A stretch of 42,754 nt of DNA from positions 1 to 42,754 of the forward strand of contig NZ_LZHW01000038.1 of the NCBI RefSeq assembly GCF_001667265.1, given 5' to 3'. This DNA comes from Mycobacterium sp. ACS4331. GTDB lineage: Bacteria > Actinomycetota > Actinomycetes > Mycobacteriales > Mycobacteriaceae. Below, one piece after another: positions 32,128 through 42,754 of this stretch. Positions within the stretch are counted from its first letter, which is position 1. Each line of letters begins with the position of its first letter. The notes under the pieces are model-generated. The model had not been told where the DNA came from, searched no databases, and was given only the letters and a program-made list of their open reading frames with translations. Position numbers and translations under genes: made by a program.

Positions 32128-33346
32128 CCCGCGTCGTCACGGTCAGACCGGCGGCGACGATGACCGCCAGCGCCCACCACACGTAGGAACCGCCCACGAG
32201 TTGGCGCCACCACGCGGCCTCGGCCTCCTGGTGTTCGGGAAGCAGGTCGATCGGCGTCCAGATCATCAGGGCGCACCCGACGGCGGTGACCAGGCCCAGC
32301 GCGGTGCTGCGGTGACGCCAGCCCACCACGGCGCACGCCACCAACGTCGGCAGCACCCACACCCAGTGGTGTGACCACGAGACCGGCGAGACCACCAGAC
32401 CGAACATCGCCACACAGATCAGGGCCAGCACCGGTTCACCGGCGGCGAGGACGCGCCTGCCGGCCCACACCGTGAGCCCCAGCACCGCAAAGCACGCCAG
32501 CGTCCACAGCGCGAACCGGAAGTCCTCCGTCAACCCCAGCCTGGCCAGCGCGCCCGAGATGTTCTGGTTGGTGTTCAGCGTCGCGGTGCCGATCCGGTCG
32601 GTGTTGCGCACAGTCCGGGTCCAGTACTCGATCGAGTCCTGCCAGGCCAGCACGAAACCGATCAGGGTCGCGCCCGCGAAGGACGCGAACGCCACGAGCA
32701 CGGCCCGGATGTCGCGGCGCAGCACGAAGTACACCAGGAACACGGCCGGGGTGAGCTTGAGCGCGATCGCCAGGCCCAGCAGCAGTCCGCGTGGCCACGG
32801 CGTCCGCCGCGGCACGCAGTCGGCGATCACCAGGGTCATCAGCACGACGTTGATCTGACCGAAGTCGAAGTTGGACCGCACCGGTTCCAGCCAGATCACC
32901 GCGGGCGCGACGAGCGCCATCGCCAGCACGACGACCCGCCAGCGCGGTCCCGGGGTGTCGACGCTGCTCAGGCGGGCCAGCACGATCGACGTCGACACCA
33001 CCAGCAGGACCAGGGTGGTCGCGGTGATCGCGATGCTGGCCGCGGGCAGCGACAGCCACGCAAAGGGGCTGAAGGAGATGGCCGCCAGCGGTGGATAGGT
33101 GAACGGCAGATCGATGCCGCCGACGGTGTGGAACACCGTGCCGTCGCTGTAGAGCGGGCGTTCGTCGAGCCAGGCCCGACCGCCCATGCGATAGACATCG
33201 ATGTCGATGCGATAGGGCACGTCGCGGAACAGTCGCCACGTCGCGTAACCGAACGCGGCGAGCGCGGCGAGCGTGAACACCTGCCACGCGCCGCGTCGCC
33301 CGCGGGTGGACTGATCGCCCACACCGGGCCAGCGCCTGTTACTCAT
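32051..33346 (-). CDS. mptC: Polyprenol-phosphate-mannose-dependent alpha-1,2-mannosyltransferase (GT87), Rv2181-like
   Basis: GT-C membrane enzyme that adds alpha-1,2-mannose branches to the mannan core of lipomannan and lipoarabinomannan, using polyprenyl-phosphate mannose outside the membrane. The 431-residue protein has about ten hydrophobic helices, with an Asp pair in the first extracytoplasmic loop ([15 protein letters not shown]) as in GT87 enzymes, and a [10 protein letters not shown] element. ATG 33346 has a TAGGCT box (minus, 33361-33356) 9 nt upstream. The final 26 codons lie inside the acyltransferase gene on the other strand. Symbol follows the M. tuberculosis Rv2181 naming that I recall. 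Confidence 0.88.
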   Translation of the reverse strand: MSNRRWPGVGDQSTRGRRGAWQVFTLAALAAFGYATWRLFRDVPYRIDIDVYRMGGRAWLDERPLYSDGTVFHTVGGIDLPFTYPPLAAISFSPFAWLSLPAASIAITATTLVLLVVSTSIVLARLSSVDTPGPRWRVVVLAMALVAPAVIWLEPVRSNFDFGQINVVLMTLVIADCVPRRTPWPRGLLLGLAIALKLTPAVFLVYFVLRRDIRAVLVAFASFAGATLIGFVLAWQDSIEYWTRTVRNTDRIGTATLNTNQNISGALARLGLTEDFRFALWTLACFAVLGLTVWAGRRVLAAGEPVLALICVAMFGLVVSPVSWSHHWVWVLPTLVACAVVGWRHRSTALGLVTAVGCALMIWTPIDLLPEHQEAEAAWWRQLVGGSYVWWALAVIVAAGLTVTTRVSPRPTAEGETVPSPDHSEQALPRS

Positions 33347-33427
33347 GTCTCGAACAGCCTATCGGGGGCAGAGGGCCGACACGGGCATCCACCCGCGGTG
33401 TGCACCGCGATCGTGGCGCGGGACGCG

Positions 33428-33433
33428 TAAGTT
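33428..33433 (+). promoter_or_regulatory. -10 box of the six-helix membrane protein gene (leaderless)
   Basis: TAAGTT fits TANNNT and ends 7 nt before GTG 33441. It selects this GTG over an earlier in-frame ATG at 33345 that overlaps the divergent mptC start. Confidence 0.5.
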
Positions 33434-33440
33434 CGCGGGC

Positions 33441-34319
33441 GTGCCTGAGACGTTCCTGGACATCCGGTTCGCGTTCATCGCGCCCGGACGCGAACCGTTG
33501 GTCTGGTGCCTGGTCTCGTTCATCATCACGTTCTTCATTACCCGGTGCATCGTGCGATATATCCGCGCGACCGCCGACAGCGACAAGCCGAAGCGCTGGT
33601 GGCAGCCGCGCAACATGTCGGTCGGCGGCGGCGGTGGGGGCTTTCACCTGCATCACGTGGTGATCGGCGTGGTGTTGGTGCTGGTCTCCGGCGTCACGAT
33701 GGTCACGCTCGCGGTCAACGGCGGATCGCGGGAGTTCACGATGGCCGCGGTGGTGTTCGGGATCGGCGCCGCCCTGGTGCTCGACGAGTTCGCGCTCATC
33801 CTGCATCTGCAGGACGTGTACTGGTCGGAGGACGGGCGGACGTCGGTCGACGCGGTGTTCGTGGCGATCGCGGCGGCGGGGCTTCTGGTCATGGGGTTCA
33901 ACCCGTTGGCGTTCTTCGACATCAACGTCTGGCGTGCCGACACGTCGTGGTGGGTTCGGGCGGCCGTGGTGGCCTGGGCCGTGGGCAGTCTGGCGCTGGC
34001 CGTCGTGGTGCTCGCCAAGGGCAAGGTGTGGACCGGCCTGCTCGGCATGGGGATTCCACCACTTCTGGTCGTCGGCGCGGTGCGCCTGTCACGTCCTCAT
34101 GCGCCGTGGGCGCGGTGGCGGTACACCAGCCATCCGCGCAGGATGCGGCGCGCACTCGAGCGCGAGCGTCGACTCCGTCGGCCCGTGGTGCAGGCCAATC
34201 TGTGGTTGCAGAGCGTGGTCGCCGGGATGCCGAGGTTTCCCGATGACGACGCGGTCGACGCGCAGTTGGATCGGCAGATCCATGCGGCCGCACCTCCGCC
34301 GCAGGTTGCGGCTGGATAG
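33441..34319 (+). CDS. Six-helix integral membrane protein, Rv2180c-like
   Basis: Function unknown. The 292-residue protein has six predicted membrane helices between about residues 20 and 215, a Gly-rich loop with a HLHH motif (GGGGGGFHLHH near 62-72), a conserved-looking acidic residue inside a helix (VLDEFALILHLQDVYW), and a basic cytosolic tail of about 70 residues rich in Arg. The His/Asp/Glu pattern within helices could bind a metal; that is a guess. GTG 33441 is supported by the TAAGTT box. It is divergent from mptC and followed 11 nt later by the RNase AS gene. Confidence 0.82.
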   Translation: MPETFLDIRFAFIAPGREPLVWCLVSFIITFFITRCIVRYIRATADSDKPKRWWQPRNMSVGGGGGGFHLHHVVIGVVLVLVSGVTMVTLAVNGGSREFTMAAVVFGIGAALVLDEFALILHLQDVYWSEDGRTSVDAVFVAIAAAGLLVMGFNPLAFFDINVWRADTSWWVRAAVVAWAVGSLALAVVVLAKGKVWTGLLGMGIPPLLVVGAVRLSRPHAPWARWRYTSHPRRMRRALERERRLRRPVVQANLWLQSVVAGMPRFPDDDAVDAQLDRQIHAAAPPPQVAAG

Positions 34320-34322
34320 GGT
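34317..34322 (+). promoter_or_regulatory. -10 box of the RNase AS gene
   Basis: TAGGGT, whose first three bases are also the stop codon of the preceding gene, ends 8 nt before GTG 34331. It is the same hexamer and spacing as gcvT, so a leaderless internal promoter is plausible. Confidence 0.4.
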
Positions 34323-34330
34323 TTCACGAC

Positions 34331-37466
<3,136 letters not shown>

Positions 37467-37472
37467 TGGGTC

Positions 37473-37478
37473 ATCGTA
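37473..37478 (-). promoter_or_regulatory. -10 box of pknL (leaderless)
   Basis: Minus strand TACGAT ends 6 nt before GTG 37466, identical in hexamer and spacing to aroG. No leader or Shine-Dalgarno. Confidence 0.5.
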
Positions 37479-37521
37479 GGTGGACAGTCGAACCTGGCAG
37501 AAAAGTTCCGGCGCACATGCC

Positions 37522-37527
37522 TACACT
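37522..37527 (+). promoter_or_regulatory. -10 box of the Rv2175c-like regulator gene
   Basis: TACACT ends 8 nt before GTG 37536. The two divergent -10 boxes of pknL and this gene are 43 bp apart, so both promoters could be used independently. Confidence 0.5.
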
Positions 37528-37535
37528 TGTGACCC

Positions 37536-37940
37536 GTGAGCACCATTCCGGCCGGCGACGACGTGCTCGACCCGGACGAACCTGTCTTTGCCCTCAACCA
37601 CGTCGCCGACATGCTCGGCGTCACGGTGACCAAGGTGCACCAGCAACTGCGTGACGGGCACCTCGTGGCCCTGCGTCGCGACGGCGCGGTGGTGATCCCG
37701 CAGGCGTTCTTCACCGAATCTGGTCATGTGGTCAAACCCCTGCCGGGGCTGTTGGCCGTGCTGCGCGACGGCGGTTACCGCGACACCGAGATCCTGCGCT
37801 GGCTGTTCACCGCGGATCCGTCCCTGACGCTGACGTTCAACGGGTCCAAGGAGGTGCGGGAGAACGCCCGTCCGGTGGACGCGCTGCACTCGCATCAGGC
37901 GCGCGAGGTGTTGCGGCGCGCCCAAGCGCTCGCCTACTGA
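37536..37940 (+). CDS. DNA-binding protein, PknL substrate, Rv2175c-like
   Basis: The 134-residue protein has a winged helix-turn-helix/excisionase-like N-terminal half (NHVADMLGVTVTKVHQQLRDGHLVALRRDGAVVIP, about 21-55) and a C-terminal helical dimer domain. In M. tuberculosis Rv2175c is phosphorylated by PknL on a threonine in its flexible N-terminus, which reduces DNA binding; here Thr3 is the only threonine in the first 28 residues, so it is the candidate site. Targets are unknown. Start GTG 37536. It overlaps mptA by 7 nt, tail to tail. Confidence 0.9.
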   Translation: MSTIPAGDDVLDPDEPVFALNHVADMLGVTVTKVHQQLRDGHLVALRRDGAVVIPQAFFTESGHVVKPLPGLLAVLRDGGYRDTEILRWLFTADPSLTLTFNGSKEVRENARPVDALHSHQAREVLRRAQALAY

Positions 37941-39457
37941 GCCTGGTCCTGCCCGGCCCGCAGGCCCTGCCAACGGGCCAGTGAGTACCACGCGGCCACC
38001 CCGCAGGCCGTGGCCAGCAGGACGTGCATCCATGAGTACATGCCGTGCGAGCCGTCGGGTTTGAAGATCACCATGATCCAGGTCGAGAAGCCCGCGATCG
38101 CCGCGATCCAGGCCCGCGACTGCGTCAGCGCGGCCATCACGGCCAGCGGCCACGTGTAGTACCACGGCAGCGCCGCGGGCACGAACAGCACCACGACGGC
38201 CATGACCCAGGCGATTCCGGTGAGCGCCTCGCGGTCGGTGTGCCGGAATCGCCACCACAGCACCGGAAGTGACACGGCGATGATCGCGATGCCGACGATC
38301 CGGGTGACCTCGAGCACCGCGTAGAAGTTCACGTCGAAGACCAGGCCGACCACGGCGTTCGAGAGGTTGGCGACGGCCGTGGGGACCGTCAGCCAGTTGA
38401 TGATCTTCACCGATCCGGCCAGCGCTGTCAGCCAGCCCAGGCCGACGCCGGCCAGCCAGGACGTCACCGCGAACACCGCGACGAAGATCCCCACCGATCC
38501 GGCGCCCGCGGCCAGGAAGGCCGGAACGGGGCGGCGCAGTGCGCCGGCCGGGCGGTCGCGCAGTTGCCTCATCCAGACCCAGACCAGGAACGGCAGGGCC
38601 AGTCCGGCGGTGGCCTTGACCGCGACGGCACCGGCGGCCAGCGTGATACCGGCGACCGGGTGGCGGGCGAAGGTCAGTGCGATGCCGGCCATCATCAGCC
38701 CGACCATCAGCATCTCGTTGTGCACGCCGCCCATCAGATGGATGATCACCAGGGGATTGAGCACGCAGATCCACAACGCCACGGCCGGATCGGCCTTCAG
38801 ATGCCGGGCGATGCGCGGCGTCGCCCAGATCAGCAGGGCCAGCCCGGGCAGCATGCACAGGCGCAACACCATGGTGCCGGCGATGACGTTGTCGCCGACG
38901 AGCATCGTGACGAACTTGGCGATCAGGATGAACGCCGGCCCGTAGGGCGCAGTCGTCGTGGTCCAGATCGGGCTGACGTTGTCCAGCAGGGCATTCGGAT
39001 TCTCAATCGGCCCCACCGCGTACGGGTCGAAGCCGTCGCGCAGCAGGGCGCCCTGCGCGAGATAGGAGTACGTGTCCCGGCTGAACAACGGCACCGACAA
39101 CAGCAGCGGCGCCAGCCAGAAACCCGTGGTGGCCACCATCGTGTAGACCGTCGTGCCGCCCTCGCTGACCCGGCGCCCGAGCCACAGCCACGCTGCGAGC
39201 ATGAGCGCGACACCCGACCACAGCAGCAGCGACGACACCACGAGGCCGTGCCCGAACCGCAACCAGGACAGGTGCAGGCTCTCCAGAACGGGATCGTGCA
39301 GGCGGGTGCTGCCCGCGCCGAGACCACCCGCGGTGATCATCAGGGCCCCGAGCAGGCCCAGCAGTGCGGGACGGGCCTCCTCGGCTCTGCTGAACTCGCG
39401 CAGTCGCGCGAATGCGGCACTGCGGCCGTCGCGGTGCGCAGTCGGTGCGGTCGGCAT
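37934..39457 (-). CDS. mptA: Polyprenol-phosphate-mannose alpha-1,6-mannosyltransferase MptA
   Basis: GT-C enzyme that extends the alpha-1,6 mannan backbone of lipomannan/lipoarabinomannan outside the membrane. The 507-residue protein has about 12 to 13 hydrophobic helices; the first extracytoplasmic loop holds SRDTYSYLAQG, the catalytic-type Asp followed by a Tyr-rich element, and GPIENPNALLDNVSPIW. ATG 39457 begins one base after the idsA2 stop (TGACATG), so the two are coupled. With MptC and PimB' in the same window, three LAM-pathway mannosyltransferases lie within about 14 kb. Confidence 0.92.
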   Translation of the reverse strand: MPTAPTAHRDGRSAAFARLREFSRAEEARPALLGLLGALMITAGGLGAGSTRLHDPVLESLHLSWLRFGHGLVVSSLLLWSGVALMLAAWLWLGRRVSEGGTTVYTMVATTGFWLAPLLLSVPLFSRDTYSYLAQGALLRDGFDPYAVGPIENPNALLDNVSPIWTTTTAPYGPAFILIAKFVTMLVGDNVIAGTMVLRLCMLPGLALLIWATPRIARHLKADPAVALWICVLNPLVIIHLMGGVHNEMLMVGLMMAGIALTFARHPVAGITLAAGAVAVKATAGLALPFLVWVWMRQLRDRPAGALRRPVPAFLAAGAGSVGIFVAVFAVTSWLAGVGLGWLTALAGSVKIINWLTVPTAVANLSNAVVGLVFDVNFYAVLEVTRIVGIAIIAVSLPVLWWRFRHTDREALTGIAWVMAVVVLFVPAALPWYYTWPLAVMAALTQSRAWIAAIAGFSTWIMVIFKPDGSHGMYSWMHVLLATACGVAAWYSLARWQGLRAGQDQAQ

Positions 39458-39458
39458 G

Positions 39459-41339
<1,881 letters not shown>

Positions 41340-41380
41340 TCATCGTGCCAGACGCCCGCCCGACATGGTTGCTGGATCAG

Positions 41381-41992
41381 TCACAGGGGCAGTGGCCTGC
41401 CGAGGATCGCGAACGGTCGCGGATCTCCGGCGAAGTGATAACCGCGGATCACATCGTTGAACCCGAGGCGCCGGTACAACCGCCAGGCGCGGTTGTCCTC
41501 ACCGTTGATCTCCGGTGTCGACAGCAGCACGCTGCGCTCCGGCCGCCCGTGCAGCAGCCTGCGGGCCAGCGCTTCACCCAGGCCGTTGCCCTGCGCGCGG
41601 GGATGGATGTGAAGCTCGGTGAGTTCGAAGTAGTCGGCGATGAGGTGGTCGATCGCGTCGCCGGGCATGCCGGTGCGGCGCAGCCCCTGCAGGACCTGCT
41701 GCTGCCACCACTGGTCGGGCGCTCCGCAGTAGCCGTAGGCCACTCCGAGCAGGGGAGCGTCGGCCAGCGCCGCCGTCGTGGGGGTGTCGCCGCCCGGCGG
41801 GTCGGCGGCCCCGTCGACCTGCACCGCTGCCACGGCTTTCCAGCCACGGCGGCGCATGTGCTCGAGCCACATCGACGCGCGCTGTTCCTCGGTGCCGCGC
41901 GGGTAGCGCATCGCGTCGACGTAGACGTGCAGGGCATCGGAGAGTCGACGCTGCATATCGCTGGGCGACAGGTCGATGAGGTAGGTGGCCAA
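41381..41992 (-). CDS. GNAT family N-acetyltransferase, Rv2170-like
   Basis: Acetyl-CoA-dependent acyltransferase of 203 residues. The GNAT core is visible: an ELTELHIHPRAQGNGLGEAL segment whose R/Q-x-x-G-x-G/A loop binds the CoA pyrophosphate, then LLSTPEINGEDNRAWRLYRRLGFNDV, the usual motif B ending. In M. tuberculosis Rv2170 has been described as a lysine acetyltransferase acting on a metabolic enzyme; I cannot confirm the target here. TTG 41992 is chosen, with GGGAGGA about 10 nt upstream. CATAAT (minus, 42063-42058) is a strong -10 candidate, giving a leader of about 59 nt. Confidence 0.85.
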   Translation of the reverse strand: MATYLIDLSPSDMQRRLSDALHVYVDAMRYPRGTEEQRASMWLEHMRRRGWKAVAAVQVDGAADPPGGDTPTTAALADAPLLGVAYGYCGAPDQWWQQQVLQGLRRTGMPGDAIDHLIADYFELTELHIHPRAQGNGLGEALARRLLHGRPERSVLLSTPEINGEDNRAWRLYRRLGFNDVIRGYHFAGDPRPFAILGRPLPL

Positions 41993-42057
41993 GGCCGGTC
42001 AGTCCTCCCGGAGGCGATGACGAGCGAGCAGGGAACGTGCGCGTGCGGTCTGCTGCC

Positions 42058-42063
42058 ATTATG
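42058..42063 (-). promoter_or_regulatory. -10 box of the GNAT gene
   Basis: Minus strand CATAAT matches TATAAT at 5 of 6 bases. With the TTG start at 41992 the leader would be about 59 nt and includes GGGAGGA. No -35 is clear. Confidence 0.45.
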
Positions 42064-42102
42064 TCGGTGTGGGGTGTGGCCCAGGCACCGCCGTCGAGGG
42101 CA

Positions 42103-42206
42103 TAGAATCGGGGGTGCGAACTAGGTGGTACCACGCACATTCACCTCGTATCATCGATGTTGGCAGTCCAGCACTGGACTCACCTGACCTGATCGGGAAT
42201 CCGATC
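42103..42206 (+). promoter_or_regulatory. Promoter and structured leader of the DUF3040 gene
   Basis: TAGAAT (42103-42108) is a strong -10, predicting a leader of about 128 nt. The leader holds three inverted repeats: the palindrome GTGGTACCAC (42125-42134), AGTCCAG-CA-CTGGACT (42165-42180), and GATCGG-GAAT-CCGATC (42191-42206). A strong Shine-Dalgarno (AAGGAGGGA) follows just before ATG 42243. The repeats could be RNA hairpins or protein-binding sites. I recognise no known riboswitch. Confidence 0.5.
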
Positions 42207-42242
42207 GACACGACCGCCGCGGGTGCCGGCAAGGAGGGACTA

Positions 42243-42644
42243 ATGCCACTCTCCGAGCATGAGCAGCGCATGCTTGACCAGATCGAGAGCGCGCTCTACG
42301 CCGAGGATCCGAAGTTCGCGTCAAGCGTGCGGGGAGGCACCCTGCGTGCCCCATCGGCTCGCCGTCGCTTCTACGGTGCCGGGCTGTTCATCGTCGGTCT
42401 CGCGTTGCTTGTCTCCGGCGTGGCCATCAAAGCGACCATGGTCGGAGGCTTCCCCGTCCTTTCGGTCCTCGGGTTCATCATGATGTTCGCGGGTGTCGTG
42501 TTCGCGGTGACGGGTCCGCGCGGCATCGCCAAGGACGCCAAGGGCGGTGACGCCGGGGCCTCGCATCCGAAGAAGGCGAAGGGTTCGGGCGGATCCTTCA
42601 CCAGTCGGATGGAGGATCGCTTCCGCCGTCGTTTCGACGAGTGA
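42243..42644 (+). CDS. DUF3040 family membrane protein, Rv2169c-like
   Basis: Function unknown. The 133-residue product has an N-terminal cytosolic part opening with PLSEHEQRMLDQIE, the hallmark of DUF3040, then two membrane helices (about 45-62 and 69-89) and a Lys/Gly-rich tail ending in RMEDRFRRRFDE. ATG 42243 follows AAGGAGGGA. The gene sits directly before mraZ and the division/cell-wall cluster in mycobacteria, from memory, but a strong terminator here separates the transcripts. Confidence 0.88.
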   Translation: MPLSEHEQRMLDQIESALYAEDPKFASSVRGGTLRAPSARRRFYGAGLFIVGLALLVSGVAIKATMVGGFPVLSVLGFIMMFAGVVFAVTGPRGIAKDAKGGDAGASHPKKAKGSGGSFTSRMEDRFRRRFDE

Positions 42645-42665
42645 CCTTCTGAAATCTCGGCCAGC

Positions 42666-42697
42666 GGGCCGGCCCTGTTGAGGGGCCGGCCCTTTTT
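42666..42697 (+). terminator. Canonical intrinsic terminator after the DUF3040 gene
   Basis: GGGCCGGCCC (42666-42675), a 7 nt loop (TGTTGAG), GGGCCGGCCC (42683-42692), then TTTTT (42693-42697). Each arm is itself a palindrome, so the stem is 10 bp of pure G:C. A U-tract this clear is unusual for this GC-rich genome; the other two terminators in the window lack one. Confidence 0.9.
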
Positions 42698-42718
42698 GTT
42701 GGGTTGAGGCTGGACGGA

Positions 42719-42746
42719 CCCACCCTGAGTCCCCACTCGTCCCCAC
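42719..42746. promoter_or_regulatory. MraZ-box-like direct repeats at the right edge
   Basis: GTCCCCAC occurs at 42729-42736 and 42739-42746, exactly 10 bp apart; a further CCCAC is at 42719-42723. On the minus strand these read TGGGG(A) repeats with 5-nt gaps, matching the TGGGN-N5 arrangement bound by MraZ upstream of its own gene. mraZ is expected just right of the window on plus. The assignment rests on repeat form and position only. Confidence 0.45.
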
Positions 42747-42754
42747 CACACAAC

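Overview
This 42.75 kb window is GC-rich core chromosome from a Mycobacterium/Mycolicibacterium-type actinobacterium. The evidence is the gene content: a qcrCAB/cta respiratory cluster, MmpS3, the PIM/LAM mannosyltransferases PimB', MptA and MptC, RipC, PknL, LppM, FadD15 and AdoK. The gene order follows, by memory, the M. tuberculosis Rv2213 to Rv2169c segment. I see no tRNA, rRNA, insertion sequence, prophage, CRISPR array or other mobile DNA.

Layout, left to right. (1) 0-4 kb: leucyl aminopeptidase (pepA), and divergently gcvT and ilvE. (2) 4-7 kb: a minus-strand operon of a DUF3043 membrane protein with cobU-cobT-cobS (cobalamin nucleotide-loop assembly). (3) 7-12 kb: glycerate kinase, ErpA-type Fe-S carrier, a proline-rich membrane protein, adenosine kinase and AsnB. 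(4) 12-20 kb: respiration, with ctaC-ctaF on plus and ctaE-qcrC-qcrA-qcrB on minus. These encode cytochrome oxidase subunits and the whole bcc complex. mmpS3 and a DUF2561 protein sit between them, followed by a 0.47 kb gene-free interval holding a G-rich tandem repeat and the qcr terminator. (5) 20-25 kb: trpD, a DEDDh exonuclease/GIY-YIG nuclease fusion, a small four-cysteine protein, the peptidoglycan hydrolase RipC and a predicted membrane-anchored metallopeptidase. (6) 25.7-34 kb: envelope lipid genes: PimB', FadD15, two SRPBCC proteins, an ArsA-like ATPase, a small Cys protein, a PlsC acyltransferase and MptC. (7) 34-42.7 kb: membrane protein, RNase AS, type II DAHP synthase, PknL and its partner regulator, idsA2-mptA, LppM, a GNAT acetyltransferase and a DUF3040 protein. 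The window ends at a strong terminator and MraZ-box-like repeats, just where mraZ and the division/cell-wall cluster would be expected.

Regulatory texture is the most informative non-coding signal. About fifteen genes have a TANNNT-like -10 box placed 6-9 nt before a GTG or ATG codon, which predicts leaderless mRNAs and fixes several start codons. Two divergent pairs (pepA/gcvT and fadD15/SRPBCC) appear to share face-to-face or overlapping -10 boxes. Five convergent gene pairs overlap at their 3' ends. The ArsA-like ATPase has no ATG, GTG or TTG upstream of its Walker A motif and probably starts at CTG.

I found no clearly new defence-type system. The best candidates for new biology are the FadD15/SRPBCC/ArsA/PlsC/MptC neighbourhood as a lipid-handling module, the exonuclease/GIY-YIG fusion, the inverted repeat bracketing the ripC promoter, and the structured leader of the DUF3040 gene.
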